A DNA stretch of 64,000 nucleotides from Colius striatus (GCF_028858725.1 NC_084760.1:83347867-83411866); one strand, 5' to 3'; positions 1 through 14,900 are shown, counted from the first letter of the stretch. The notes: generated by a model from the letters alone, not told the origin. Made by a program: numbers and translations.

Positions 1-3000
1 ATCCCATGATGCTATATGAACTGTTGATCTAAAGCTTATTATAGCATGATTTCCTACAGTATAATTCTTAAATCTTTTAAGTTATACAGTACTGTCTTTA
101 ATCCCAAGTGCTAAACCTTAAAGCAGAACTAGCTTCCCAAGATTCAGAATACCATCTGTGAGTAGATGTAATTACATATTGTTAGAATACAGTTCACTTA
201 CTTGAATGAGTTGTCTATGACCTATTTCAAAATAGTTGTTTGAATTTTCAACAAATGTTTTACATAAAAAAAATGTGGAGCAAAATGCAATGTCACAATA
301 TTCCTCATGGAGAGAGAAGAAACCCTGTGGACTGAGGTACTCCACTCAAGAATCCCAGAAAAACTCTGTGTATTAAACCCATTTGTCCTTGCCATAACAG
401 TTACCTGGACTCTGACAGCGTTGTCAGCAGTGAAACCTCCTGTTACAGCACAGGGCATACAGAACAAGTCAATATTTTTTTGCTGATATACTATCATTTT
501 TAAATGTATCATTCTGGAGATTTCCAGGTAAGAAGATTCTGTGCTTATGCTCAAGAAACATTTTTAGATTGTCCTAGCACAGTGCAAACGGACTGATTGA
601 TTATGGAAAAGGGACGGTGAGCATTATCCCCACTTTGCTACAAGCATAAACTGATATGGAGTCCAGCTGAGTGGTTTGCCTCAGGCCTCAAGACAGAGCA
701 TGGACCAGTATTGTGGAGTTCCTGTTCGGCTCAGTGCTTAGCCCAGACCCTCCTATTTACAGCTTTCTGTCAAATGCCTTTAAGAATGCAAGAATTAAAA
801 TGTACACAAAGAGTCCTGGTGGGAGACACAAAACAATTTGTGTTAGCTAATATTTATTGAGTGCCAACAATGTGCTTGTTGCGAAGCAAATATAAGAAAA
901 TATATCCCCCTACACTTTGACATTTATATGGTTCAGTTTGAGGGGTGCCACCTAGCCATTTCCAGCCAGACTGGAGAGCTTTGCCATTGTACATCCCATA
1001 TGGTCAAGTTGTACATTTGCTCAGCTCTAGTAGACCCTTAGGTCACCATTGAGACCCACACATCACTGCTCCACTGCTCTGGACCCAGCAGATGCTTTCA
1101 ACCAAACTGGATGTCTACCCACAGCCAAAGACAAAGCCTGGCAGCAATAGTCCCTGTCCTTGTGCCCCTTATTCAAAGCCACTGAGCATGAAGAAGTACA
1201 AACAACCTGTCCACAACATAAAGTAACACTGAGCCAATACTGTGAGACTGGCTACCACCACCTCCACCTCACCTGACACTGCTGTATTTTGACTGCTCAT
1301 TTGTTCCCTTTTCATTTAATATTACTTCTTCTTAATTGCTCTTTCTCTATCTGCTTCAGCAGCTACACATACTCCTCGTCCTTCCACGGGGCCTGGGCAG
1401 ACTTGGGAACCTGAAAGTCTGCTCGTGAGCTCTTGCCAGCTGGAGGAGAACATGGAAGCTTTGCAGTGACACAGAAGCCTACTTGACTTCTGCTGCTGCC
1501 CAAAGCCACCAGAGAGATGACAGCTTTTGCACAGCCCTTTCTAGCCAAGTAGTTGTGACAGTATTGTTTTTTAATAGCCATGTAGCAAAATCAGTTTCCT
1601 TGGCATGTATTGCCTACGTTTAGACTCCAAAACAGGGGTTTTTTGGTACAAAACACACAAAAGAAAGTTTCACATTCACTCTGCTGTGTAAGACGACTAT
1701 AAAACATTTCTGACTCATTACATTAGCTGATTTTTTGTCTTATTTTCCTACTTTAACTTTAGTGGTTAAAAAAATATGCTCCTTTTCCACTGCACACGGA
1801 GCAGAGTAGGGCTACCAGAAGGTTGTCTAAATTCCTGCACACAGATCCTTGTCCTAACCACATGCATGTTCCAAGCCTTTCACTGTCAGGCATAACCAAT
1901 GCCTAGCATACCAACAATTTCAAAATACTGAGGTGTCAAAAAGGATCTGAATCACCCAGTCTATCCTTCTCTCATTCTGCTATTGACCTATATCTCTGTT
2001 TGCTTTTGAGAAGCCTGAGGTCAGAATGAAAAGCACTGTTTTTTCTTCTAAGCTAAACATATTTGACTGAGAAAAAGTGAGCTAATAAAGACAGGGAGGT
2101 AATTTTTTATGTCAGTTTTTAGAGTGCAGTAATTCTTCTAATCATATTGTCTTGGAATATGATTACGCATAATACATTCACCTTAATATATTCACATTAC
2201 GCACAAGGAAATGCAATTGGGAGAGAAGTGACACTTTACTCTCCTGTGCCCAACATATGGAAATATATATAAAAGAGGAAGGTCTAAACTCTGCCAGTGC
2301 TCATAGTCTCTTGTCAGTGGAGGAATGATCTAATTGTTTGGAAGCTTCTGGTGATAAATTTACTAATTTGAATTTAGATGAATACAGTTCACCCAATGTG
2401 TAAATTTTAGGTTACAGAAAACGTGGCTATAAACCAAACCTCTCTATCCATACACTAAATCAGCACAAAATTCTTGGCTGCTTTTCTATAACACTCCAGT
2501 AGCTGCTGGTAGCAAGCAGATTTACCAGAGCAGTTAAAGAAGCTTCATTCCTCCCACCAGCAGCTGTTTGGCCCTACCAATTTCCTGGGTAGGGCAGAGC
2601 TGCATCAATCTGTGGTATGCATGACTCATAGGAAAGTAATAAAAACCTGGGGCTAGAAAAGACCTCAGGAAGGCAACCAGCTGATATTGGAAGAGCTAGA
2701 GCAACTCATGTAAGATAAAAGCATAATTAGTTGGAAGACACATGCAGAGGAAGAGGCTGGGTGAGTCTCCATGAATGCTGTAAGTACTGGAATTCCTGCC
2801 TGTGCAGCCACCCCCAGGTGCAATCTGGAGTGTCGTGCAATGCCTATGACAGAGCTCTTTCCAAAGGGAGTTGTGCAGGTGATGCATAAAAGCCATATGC
2901 AAACTTCTAGGCTTGTCAGATAACTACAAGCAGATTGAGCTGTTCAGGAAACCTATGGGCTCCACAGATTTTCTAGTGACTGATTTTGTAATTACTATTT

Positions 3001-4452
3001 CCCCATAGCTAGAGTCCTGAACCAAAATACAGAAGTCTTCTTTCACTCTGAATATAACACAAATCTAAATTCATCCATTCTGGGATTAGGTCCATACCTC
3101 ACTTCTAAATTGTAGGTATCATGTGCATTTCTGTTTCATTAAGGTGAAGTGTATTTGGGTAGCTGTCATGTAGTGCCTGGAATGTGATGAAAACAAGAGG
3201 TCCTGGCTGCCTGCTGCTGAGGAACTCCCAAGGCACTTCTCACAGGAGCAGGGGTGTTAACCCTGATATCCTGGTCAAATTCCAACATGGCTAATTATAT
3301 CCCACTTACCCAAAACCCTGCCATACTTTCTCTGCTTGCTGCAAAGACTTGCTGCATGCAGCAGGCTCTCTTTTGGTCCTCTTGAAAGTTATTGCCTTCC
3401 ACATCAGAGGCAGTTGTATGTTGTATTTAGGGAGTAGCACAGGACTGTTAAACAAATACTGCAGTTACAAGTACATAGGGTTAGAGGCAAAAGAGGCCAA
3501 AAGTGCCTGAGAAAGGAAGAGAAACCTACTGCAAGACTGCAAATGCAGTTATGGCAGTCACTCATGAGCAATGGTAATGACCACAGTGTATCAGTATCCA
3601 TCATGCTCCCTTTATCTGGCCTTTTGCCTAAAGGAGATTAAGAGAAAGATAAATGTGGATGGGGGCAGAGCGCTGAACAAAAGTGTGAGGGAAGAGCAGC
3701 ACAGGTGAATATCCCCTGGAGATAGCACCAAGGAGTCCCAGAGAGAATGCTTTCTGAGTCACACAAGATAACTTCATATGGACTACCATCTGCTAATGTT
3801 GCTTGTCACAATATAGTAATTATAGACTTTATAGTAATGAATTTTCCTGAGCCTCTCAAGCCTATTTCTTTTATATTTAATATATTTATTGCATATTTAG
3901 TAAATGACATTGAAATTTTATTGTAGCTATGTAAAACCACAGTAAAATTGAACAGTGGAAAAGCCCACGTTTATAATTTTGATTGAGGAATAAAATATCA
4001 AGGATAACTTTAAAGTTGCAATATTGCATCTTACTGTTTGTTTGGAAAGACAGTGTATGTGTGGTGCATAGTACTGTGGAAATGTCCACATGATAATCCC
4101 AGCAAGGGCTTTTGCAACTTGATAAGAAATAAATATTTCCAGAAGGAAAGCAAATTATATTAATACATCTCTGCCACTTTTTCTACAAGAACCTCATCTA
4201 TCTCATTATCTTTCAGGAGCCATATCAATGAAATTAACAGATATGATAGGTTCACCAAGTGCCCAGAGCAAACAGAAGAGTGGATTTCCATACTGTGAAA
4301 ACTATTTTTACTGTTTTCTTGCTATCATTCCATGAAAACCAAAAGTGTTTATATGTCTGTAATATTTTGAGAAACGTCCTTATAGCTCGTCTCGTATGGC
4401 AGAGTCCTACAGTGAAGGTTCTCTTCTCTCTGATATATAAATATATACATGC
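1..4452. other. Intergenic, AT-rich, no gene recognised
   Basis: I see no protein family, RNA gene or clear transposon in this stretch. Open frames are at most about 110 codons, lack recognisable domains and do not look spliced. The base composition is that of an ordinary AT-rich avian gene desert. It lies about 40 kb upstream of SIX2. Confidence 0.6.
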
Positions 4453-4860
4453 ATAGAATCATTTAGGTTGGAAAAGACCTTTAAGACCAACAAGTACAGC
4501 TATTACACTGACTGCCATGGCCACCAGTAAACCATGTCCCTAAGTGCTACATCTACACATCTTTTAAATACCTCCAGTGATGATGACTCAATCGCTTCCC
4601 TGGGCAGCCTGTTCCAACACTTCACAACCCTTTCAGTGAATACAGTTTTCCTAATATCCAACCTAAACCTACCCTGGTGCAACATGAGACCGCTTTGTGC
4701 CTATTGCTTGTTACTTTGAAGAAGAGATCAACATCTGCCTTGCTACAACCTCCTTCCAGGTAGTTGTAGAGAGCGATAAGGTCTCCCTTCATTTTCCTCT
4801 TCTCCAGGGGAAACAATCCTTGCTTCAGATCCTCTGACAGCTTTGCTGCCCTTCTTTGGA
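4453..4860 (-). mobile_element. CR1 LINE fragment, 3' end (reverse orientation)
   Basis: The left edge carries the CATAGAATCATTTAGGTTGG signature, which is the reverse complement of a CR1 3' terminus. Read on the - strand, the insert encodes broken pieces of the C-terminal part of CR1 ORF2. Recognisable segments include [31 protein letters not shown] and WNRLPREA. The pieces lie in different frames, so the copy is decayed and 5'-truncated. It abuts a TG/TA microsatellite on its right. Confidence 0.9.
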
Positions 4861-4861
4861 C

Positions 4862-4916
4862 ACATATATGTGTATATGTGTGTATATGTACGTATGCGTG
4901 TGTATACACATACACA
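4862..4916. repeat. Imperfect (TG/TA)n microsatellite with palindromic core
   Basis: Alternating TG and TA dinucleotides run into CA/TA, giving a perfect 12-bp palindrome TGTGTATACACA near the right side. It directly follows the 5' edge of the reverse CR1 fragment. Confidence 0.8.
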
Positions 4917-7082
4917 AGTGATGTCATTGGCAGCATAGTGGTTTAGTTATCCAGTAGAATTATTTGAGTTTGTACGTAATATTTAGCAGAAGAGATGGCA
5001 GTAGGATGTGCATTTGATAAATTAAATACATGGGTGTGCATTCAAGTGTATGAACATGAAGGGCTATTCTGATTCCTGTTTTTAGAAGACAGGTACTTCT
5101 ATCACAGCTGGCAGGCTTTAAAAATGAGGATAAGGGCGCAGAGTCTTAAATGCCTCTTCCTGTCTCCTGTCTTAAACAGGATGTAGCCACGCTAATGGAG
5201 TAGCACAAAGTGAACAAGATGACCTAGCAGATGCTACCAGGATGTACTGTACTTTTCCTAAGATAAATAAAGCCTGTCATCTTTAGCAGGATTAACAAAC
5301 CACACATATTCTTTCAGCATAAGTTATAGAGTTCCAAATTGCTATGTAATTCCATATTGTCTCCCATGCTATTAGCTACTCTCATTCCATTTAGTGTATA
5401 CAAATATTAATTATGTGAATATGGGATAAAATATCCATTTATCCATCTGATTTTCATTGTCATAAATAGGAGTATAGAGAAAAAAAAATAACATTAAAAG
5501 TAAACTCTGAACCATTGCAATTTAGGCCTTCACATTTCAGACTTTTAAACTGCTTTTATCCAGCAGCAGAATTCCATTGAATCACTTAGAGTATCCATTA
5601 AAAGCAACAGTAACAACAAAACATGCCTTTTCTGCACAGACTCTTGGATTCCTCATCCCAGAACTGTGAGAGAACTGGGAAGAGGGGACTCTCACTTTGT
5701 TAAAGATGACAGTAGCATTTCTTTTTTGTTGTAAATGTATTTATATATCACCTAAAAGGAGTCATCAGTTTCTCTGAGAAAAGAAAGCCCTCTTTCAGGT
5801 TAAAAAGTGCAGATGCCATCTTCAGTTTGCTTAAATACATGCAGCACACAAATTTAGGGCCAAATCTATGATTTTGTCTTGTCCCAGCAGAGCTAGTTTA
5901 CAGCTTTGCAGCCCTGTTGGCAAAGCAGAATTTCACCAGTCCCAGAGGGAAATCCTGTTTTGAATGTAATGATTTCTGTAATGTAAGATGACTCTGCAGA
6001 GAGCAAGCCTGAAGAGGCTGACTCCCACAGCTCCATCTTTCTTCTGTTATCCTTGAAATCTTATCCTTTCTCCAGAAGTGCAGAGTTAGTTGGGCAAGCT
6101 AACTAATCTTCTTCTCCCCGTACAGAGGCAAATAGGAGATTTGTTGCTTCTTGTTACAGGCTACTGCTTCAGCATAGCTAATTTTTGTTCGTGACCTGAT
6201 GTGATGCTGCCTCCATTACCCTGTTTTTGAGAGTGACAAGACGCTGTATGCCCGAGAAAAACTCATAGTAGAAGGTTATAGAAAAGTCATTCCAGACAGG
6301 AGGTTCTTCCCCTACCAAAGTGTCAGTCCTGTAGCATGTCCTGCATGGCTGAGCCACCTGGTGATGCTTGGAGCACCAACAAAACACTAAGCCTAAGAGG
6401 GCCTACAACCCAAAACAGCTCATGGGTTTATACGTGAACTGTTCCTCTATCTACTTTTTCTTCTGATCTGCTGTAATTGTGTTATTATCCTTATACATTT
6501 CTAATCCTTTTTGAATCCTACAATGCTCTTTATCGTCCCTGAACTCGCCTGGAAAATTGGTAATTGTCACAGTTTGACTTGCTAGCAAGACATTTATCTA
6601 GGCTTTTCCAATTATTACCTGATATTTCCCTTGTGTGATGGAAAACATCAATGCATCTGATATTAGGACTGTCTCACATGAAAATTGTCATAAATTCTAT
6701 TAGTGGCAAAGTCAAGATGCACAGAAGTCATACCGTGTGATTTACTGCTGAGAGTTTAAAATGATAATTCTGAAGAAACTTTCCACTACCTAAAATCTGG
6801 ATCAGAGGTGTGTGTGTGTGCCATTTTAAGCAAGAACTTAGACTGTGCATTACGATTATTTAATCCTGAAGCATAGTATTTCCAGTCATTTATATAAGCG
6901 GAAAATCAGCATAGAACTACAGAGGTGTAAAAGCAGACATCTAAATGGCATTAGAAGAGTGCAATATGGAAGATGGATAAGGCTTATTTTTATCATGTTT
7001 CTCTTATTTACTTCATGAGTTACTTCAATTATCATAAATTTATTAATAAACAAAAAGAGTTAGAGACATGTGCATGTCTGCA
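4917..7082. other. Intergenic, no gene recognised
   Basis: AT-rich unique sequence. A short TG run lies near 6811. Open frames are at most about 70 codons with no recognisable domain. Nothing else can be supported. Confidence 0.55.
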
Positions 7083-8990
7083 GGGCTACAATCTTACTGG
7101 CATCAGGGACATGTGGTGGAATGACTCCTGTGACTAGACTGGCTCCTTAGGAGGGTCCAGCAGGCAACATGAGAAGGGAGTATCACCCTCTGGCTGTCAC
7201 CCTGGCCAGGCACATCAAGGGCAACAAGAAAAGCTTCTAAAGGTATGTCAGTGATGAAAGGAAGACCAAGGAAAATGTGGGCCTTTGCCATAAGGAAACA
7301 GTATACCTGGTTACCCAGAATATGGAGAAGGCTGAGGTACTCAATGACTTTTTTGCCTCAGTCTTCAACAGCGAGTGCTCCAGCCACATCACTCAAGCGA
7401 CAGAAGGCAAAGGTAGAGACTGGGAGAATGAAGAACCACCCGCTGGACAAGATCAGATTCAAGACCATCTAAGGAACCTAAAGGTGCACAAGTTCACAGG
7501 ATCCAATGAGATGCATCCGCAGTGGATGTGGATAAGGGATAAGCCACTACTCATTACATTTGAGAAGTCATGGAAGTCTGATGAAGTTCCCACTGACTGA
7601 AGAGGAAACACAACCCTCATTTTTAAAAAGGAAAAAAAGAAAGACTTGAGACATTACAGGCCAGTCTCTCCTCTGTGCCCAGCAAGATCATAGAGCAGAC
7701 CCTCCTAGAAACTATGCTAAGGCACATGGAAAATAAGGAGATGATTGGTGACAATCAACATGGCTTCACTAATGGGAAATTGTGCCTGACAAATTTGTTG
7801 GCCTTCTACAATAGGATTACAGCACTGGTAGATAAGGGAAGAGCAGCTGATGTCATCTACTTGGACTTGTGCAAAGCATTTGAAACTATCCCACACGACA
7901 TCCTTGTTGTGATGGACGGATCACTCAGTGGATAAGCAACTGGCTGGATGGTTACACTCAAAGACTTGCAGTCAACAACTCAATGTCCAAGTGGAGAGCA
8001 GTGCCAAGTGGTGTTCCTCAGGGGTCAGTACTGGGACCAGTGCTGGTTAACATCTTTGTAGGCAACACGGACAGTGGGACCAAGGGCACTCTCAGCAAGT
8101 TTGCCACTGAACCCAAGAGGTGTGGTGCAGTTGCTGTGCTGGAGGGATGGGATGCCATCCAAAGGGACCTTGACAGGCTTGAAAGGTGAGCCTCTACAAA
8201 CCACATGAACGTCAACCAGGCCAAGTGCAAGGTCCTGCACATTGGTTGGAGCAATCCCGAGCACAAGTGTAGGCTGGGAAGAGAATTAATTGAGAGCAGC
8301 CCTGAGGAGAAGGGCTCAGGGATGTTTGTTGTTGAGAAGCTAAACATGACTCAGAAATGCTTGCTTGCAACCTGGAAAGCTAACTGTATCCTGGGTTTCA
8401 TCAAAAAAAGTGTGTCCATTAGGTCAAGGGAGGTGAATTTGACCTTGTACTCCACTCTAATGAGACTCCACCTGGAGTAGTGCATTCAACTTTGGGACTC
8501 TCAACATAAGGAGGACATGGACCTGTTGGAGCAAGTCCAGAAGAGGGCCACGAAGATGACTGAGGACTGGAGCACATCTCCTGTGAAGACAGAATGAGAG
8601 AGTTGGAGTTGTTCTGCCTGGAGAAGAGAAGGCCCCAGGGAAACCTTATTGCAGCCTTATAGTATCTGAAGGGGTCCTACCAGAAAGCTGGGGAGAGAGT
8701 TTTTAAAAGATGTAGTGATAGGACAAGAGATAAAAGTTTCAAACTGAAAGGGGACAAGTTTCAATTATATGTTAGGAAAAAGTTCTTCCCTGTGATGGTG
8801 GTGAGGCACTGGAACAGGTTGCCCATCTCTAGAAGTGAATGCCTCATTCCTGACAGTGTTCAAGGCCAGGCTGAATGGGGCTTTGAGTGACACATTCTAG
8901 TGAAAGATGCCCCTGCCCACAGCAGGAGTGTTGGAACTAGATGGTCTTTAAGGTCCTTTCCAACTCAAACCATTATACTATTCTATGATT
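7083..8990 (+). mobile_element. CR1 LINE, 5'-truncated, with degenerate reverse transcriptase
   Basis: This 1.9-kb non-LTR retrotransposon copy ends with ATTCTATGATT at 8980-8990, the diagnostic CR1 tail. Its + strand carries successive, frame-shifted pieces of ORF2. An endonuclease-like segment (RDMWWND-type) lies near 7107. The reverse transcriptase follows, with HGFTNGK and a YLDLCKAF motif A near 7858-7881, then PQGSVLGP (motif B) near 8016. The motif C position, normally FADD, reads FATE at 8100-8111, so the second catalytic aspartate pair is lost. Stops at 7597 and 7933 break the frame. It is a dead copy; its 5' border is approximate. Confidence 0.93.
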
Positions 8991-11900
8991 ACCTCAAGAG
9001 ATTGCTTTAAAATTTATGTGTGTGAAATAATGCTACAATAAACTTTAAGAGGTCATTTTCAAAGTCCAAAGTTTGTACTTTGTATTTAAAATAATTTATT
9101 TGCAATAAGTCTTGATAGTCTCTGTAATCTTTTCCAAAGTGGAACTGGTGAGATACATTCTGGACAGGACAGTTGGAGTAAGACTGCTCACAACACTTGA
9201 AAATATTTCTTGCTTATGCTTTGTTTATAGAGATTGACTGAGTGACACTCTGTCTTCTTTTGTAATAGTCATACTTATTATTCTCTGTTGGCAAAATGTC
9301 TTTTCTTTAAGCAGTACCAGTTAATACCTCAGTTTCACTAGAGTAGACATGGTGAATTTTAAACTGGTGTTCAGCATTTTCTTTCTTGTATCTAAGACAT
9401 CATCTTCATCAGTCACTGGAGTGTGACATGTCTTCTTCTTCACAGAACTGATGTTTGATATGAAAAGTAGTTTAATGCAGCACATAACATCTGTTACATT
9501 ACATCGATACCCTGCCAGTGCCTCAATAGAATTCATATTTCTGTATGCAGCTCCAGGATAGGACTTTCACTGAGTTATGTTGCTTTAAGATACAGAGCAT
9601 TGCTTGAGTCCTTCACAAGAAGCTGCCAGCAAAGTTAGCAAATTCCCCAAAACCTTTAATTGGGTGTAGGATTTTGGATTGGCTCGGTATTGTTTACAGT
9701 GTTTTGCTGTTTGTGATTAGGTTTACAGGGAGGCTGGTTGCAAAGTTCTGATCTGGATTCCTCCAAAGTGTTTTTTTCAGTTCTGGATTGGAACACGATG
9801 TAGTCAGCAGTTGTTTCTATCAACATCTGTAACACATTTGGCATTTCTTGAAAATATTAGTCATGCCTGTAAAACTAATAAAAGCCCTTCTTTCATATTT
9901 TAACTATAAGGTGGTCATGTAAGCTGGGCACCCATCATTGATTTAGAAGTTATCTCTCTGCTAGTAATATATTTGCTGTGTTTGCTCCAAAGACTGGAAT
10001 TTTGATCTGGGAAGAATTCTCAGTTGAGAAGATTGGTCTAACTAAAGAGCTGTGCCAGAACTAGGAGAACTTGTAGTTGAATTACATCCAGTTGCTCTGT
10101 ACCAATTCTCGAGATTCTCAGACAAACTCTGTGGTAGATTCCCAGTGTGTTATAATCAGAACTTTCCTATACAAAAGGAGGCTTCTTTCTCAGTTGATAG
10201 CTGAGTATGTAATAGTGATGAGGACTTTGTATAAATATTTTAAATATTCTAATTGAAAAATACTAACAAAGTGTTGGGAAATCCCAAGATGACTTAGTTA
10301 CCTATAAAAGATAGTCTTACTGAAAGAAACAGGCTAAATTGTGACCTGCTGTCCTCTGCAGATACAGGCATGAAATTGTATCAAAGTGCAACACTGTCTG
10401 AGCAAAGTCCTGACTACCATGCTGCAAAATGTGCCTTTCATCTAGTGTAAGGGCTCCAGCACATTCACTTGGAATTAAGATCTATTTCAAAAGATATTTT
10501 GAAAGGATCATATAAGATGGTTGCCAGATATATGCCAAATATACACTGCCTAGGAGGCTTTCTGGGTCAGAAATCTTCAGTAATTGTGTGTGTGCCATCT
10601 TTCACTATTAATTAGATTAAGACAAAACACCTCAAAATAGTTTCAGTAATTGCCACTGTGTGCTATCTTTAATGACCAACCTAAGCCAAACCACCTCTTA
10701 TTTGCTGTGGCTTGAAATAGAGACTCGTATATTTTGATTGGATGACTTGTTAGTCTGAAACAATTCAGACATATGATTGAGTTTTGAGGATGAGTGTCTT
10801 CTGAGAAGAACTCTACATAAGCTATCTAACTACAAGGACACCTCAATCATTTCAGGTTTGAAAATCCACCTCTTAATTTATGCATTACATTCCATTCCTG
10901 CATGGTATTTCTGTGTTTTCCAGGACATCTCAGCCTCTGTGTTGCATGATTTCTCCAACTGGTAGTTTTCACTGAGTAAAGACAGAACTCTTTGAGAGTT
11001 TTTGAAGTTCTCTAAGAATTGATTGGCATTGGCCTATTTCTACTCCAGTAGAAGTCAGTCAGCAGGAATTGTACCAAGAAAAAAGAGCTAATTTAGTGTT
11101 GAGTGTCCATGAAAATTCACCCTCTATGCCCATTAGCAATAGTGTGTGACTGTGCTGAGATATCTTTTTCCCTTGTATATGATGTCTTAGCTTTTAGAAT
11201 ACTTTTCTAAACCAAGTCCAACTTCATGTCTACAAAATTAGTAATCACATTTTTGGCAAGTCATACCATGTGGAGATTGCTCATAACTGCTTTAGGCCTA
11301 AATGAAATTTAGTCTTTGTTCTGGAGATTAGTTTTGAAATCTGCTTGGGCAGAGCTTCAGCTTACACATTTATCTATCAAATGTCACTGCATTAGGTCTA
11401 TCCTCCCACCTAAAAGAGGAAGCTTCTTCAAAGTCGCATTTGTTAGTCTTAGTAAAATGAACATCTAAAGCTACCTTAGATAATGAGCATGAAGGATATT
11501 TCCAAAATAGCAGGAGTATTATTAGCATCAACTTCAGCAATCTGTTTTACTGGTTTTGTATCTGAAGAGCCATTAATGCCCCAGTAAAGACTGTAGGCAT
11601 ACCTTTTCTACTGGTTGCTTCTGGTGTCTGATCTGACATTAGTAGACACTCAGGCTACGTGAGTTTTCTCTGAGGCTCGTTGTTCCATTTGATCTTTGCT
11701 GATTTTTTGCATTCACCCGTGGACTTGTACAAGTAGAAGCCCAAGCTGGTTGCCACTAGCTCATCTTCTGCACAATGGGATGAAATGTCATGAGTGGGGA
11801 AAGCGTGGTGAGGGGGTAATGTTTCCCTGCTTTCCTGCTCACAGGGGTGGAAGAGTGAGGTAGGGATAGGGATGGTGACCAGTCAACACATTAATTATGA

Positions 11901-14900
11901 CAGTGGTTTAAACATCAAAGCATGGAGATACAAGAAGCAAAGATGTGAGCAGAGAGAAAAAAGAGACAGAGGAAAGAATAGGTGTGATGTTACAAGAGGA
12001 GGTGTTTGCTAGATCTAAGGGCTTAAATTCCATGATGTAATTATAGAGGTATAAACAATAAATCAGTCTTTATCTGACAAACCTTTGACCATAAGAAAAA
12101 GGAAGATATATCAATGGGATTATAGGATCTAGCTCTGTAGGTTATAGAGTATAACTGTAACAGTTTTTGGGCCCTAAGTTTCACTTTGAACAGCTTGATA
12201 GCAAGGCATGCATCAAAACTATTACTGAGAACGTGCTGTGGGTTTCTTGCATCTTCCACTGAAGGGGAAAGCTGTTACTGATTACTGGCTACATTGGTTA
12301 TATTTCAAGGCTGGGCTCATGTGGCAGTTTTCTTTTTACGTCTGAAGCCAACGAACTGTGTGATAAACTCATTCTTTCCCTCTAGGGAAGACCTCCAAGA
12401 GTCCACTCCTATGACTGGTTTATGCAGAGACAGCACAGAAGTGGGGAGGAAGGCTCTTCTTCTGCCCTTTTCTCCATCTCAATTCCCTTTTCCTCCACTT
12501 CTGCAGCAGCAGAATGAAAGTCAGGCACCCTCTACCCTCTATACTTATAGTGATCTTTGTATCACCATTGTCTGATTAACAAAATGATTTGTAAAGACTT
12601 TGTTTTACCTTTGATCTTGCAAAACAAGGGTAGCTTTAAACAAAGCCAGATACTTTAAAGATCACCACATGTTTTTAATAGTATTTTCTACTTTGTGTCT
12701 TAACTTGAATGAACAAGATCTGAACAGTATTCCTATTGTCACCACATTTCACTGTGTTATCGCATTTGCTAATATTTCCTAGTTAAAAAATGTTGGCAAC
12801 TATTACGAAGCTGACGTAACTAAGTATCTTCCGCTAGCTCCGTCATTAGAACCTGTTCCAAAGCCTACTGAAGCTGACAGAATTCCACTCTCTGATTTCA
12901 GCCAGTGTTGGATCTCAAGTACAAAAAGGGAAATGGTATGCTCGTGAGGTTTCCCACCTTTCAGCTCCCATTTTTCTGCTCCCTCCAGCTATGCAAAAGC
13001 TCTCACCATGTTGCAGAGCACAGTGCTGTTTGGATGCTGTATGCACATATGTGAACATGATGGGTTTATGGGTGTATTTTTGCTGACAAACAGAAATTAT
13101 GGGAGAAAGAGAGGGGAAGTACTTGGAGATTTGAAGTCAATTTTTTTAATTGATCTTGTAAATAGAGTGCTTGAGAAGTGAGCAAAACGATGTTTTAAAT
13201 TCTCTGCAGCTGAAAAATATACAGAATTAAAACTGAGGGGAAGAGGGGGGAAAGGATGAAGTCATGAATGCTTCAGTCTCCCTTTCTCCCCATTAGGGCT
13301 GTGCTCTTTCACTTACATAATGGGGAAGAGACTCAGCTAGTGCACAGATCGCTCTTCCACTTTATAGTCACACAGCTGCATCCTTCCCTGATAGCTAATC
13401 TCATTTGTATCCTTTCCAGAAGATGACCTGCCCTGGGTGGCAATTACAGTTGGTTAATTTTGGCACAATGTGATTAAAAGCAGACTGATATAAATCACTG
13501 AACAGTGTAGCTTATGAAAATGCAAGTTGAGGTAACACCCCAACCACAGGACTATCATGAGAGAAGCTGAGAGCCAGATGTTGATCTAATGATAGAAATA
13601 ATCTAATAATGGACTTTGTGTATCCTCTCGAGCTTGAAAGCCCTGCATAGTGTTTTTTGTCAGCCAGATATCTCCTTGTTTCAATACATTTAGAGGTTCA
13701 CAAGTTGGTTTGGTGGGTTGTCTTGGCTTATAGCTAAATACCCTAGGAGAAAGTTTGGGAGCAGATCTTCTGGAGCCCTGGCAGTGAAAGCCATAATGGA
13801 GGATATCCAAGGATAGATTTTCTGAGTAGTTTAGGTATCTAGGTGACTGAATCTCACCTTATATTAAAGTTTATATAGCCTATGTAAGTAGATGGCATCA
13901 TACATGGACACGAACAAGTGAGGAGTGTCTCTGAAATCAGGAGAGATGGATGTATATGTGGAAACCTAGCGTAAGTAAAACTAATCAGACTCTCCCTGCA
14001 CCTTCTTGCATTTGTCAGAGAAAAGAAACTATGTCCACTTAAAATAGGGACTGTAAGATGAAATCTTTATCTTTTTTTTTCCCCATTAGTTAAGATATGA
14101 CAGGATAGATTCCTTTTAAATGTGAGTGTCCAGATTACAAGCGCTATGTGGCTTAAAATGTAATGATGTCCTGACTAGTGTGCACCTTTGGATAACCTCT
14201 GCTGGCAGTGGTGGCTCCTGAGTTAACATTCCACCTGACACCTACACTCAACATATTGTCACCTCCTCTGGGATGTCCCACCTGATACAGGAGTACCATA
14301 AGTTGCAGCTTGGGAGGGATATAGCTCTGATCCACGATGTCAGAGTGTATTATAACAGCTGTCCATATGATACTCTTATACATTATGGTAGCAGATTAGT
14401 TATTGGTATTTGCATTAAGAAGATGACAGAAGCAAGAAAATAACAACCACAACAAAAAAGACACTAAATTAACTGGTGATCTAGTTGAATAAGAGAAGCT
14501 TGGAAAGACAGCTGTCTGCTTCTATTAAATGAATAACATTAAAGCAAAAAGCACAAAGAAAGGAAGCCCAGAAAAGATGTCTTTTTTCTTAGGACAAACC
14601 CCCCAGCTCTGTCAAAGCTTCTTTGCACCTTGTACATGTAGAATACCTTTGTAAATTTTTGAACAAAAAAAAAAAGAAGGAACTACTTCTGTACTTTTAA
14701 GGAACTACTTCTGTACTTTTCTTGTGACTTGAACCAGAACAGTCACTAAGAAAAAGACCATATCCTGGTCACAGAGAATTTTATGATGGGGTATATTTTT
14801 ATTTCATTATGCATTAATCTGCAAGCCATCTCTTAGGAAGTGAAGGCTTGAATGTGAAGAAAACCATTAATGGAAAGAGGAACAGGAGGAGGGAAGAAAA

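Noticed and set aside
2640..2690. Possible very old CR1 tail (GGGGCTAGAAAAGACCTC)
   Set aside because: Only about 20 bases resemble CR1 and there is no terminal ATAGAATCAT signature.
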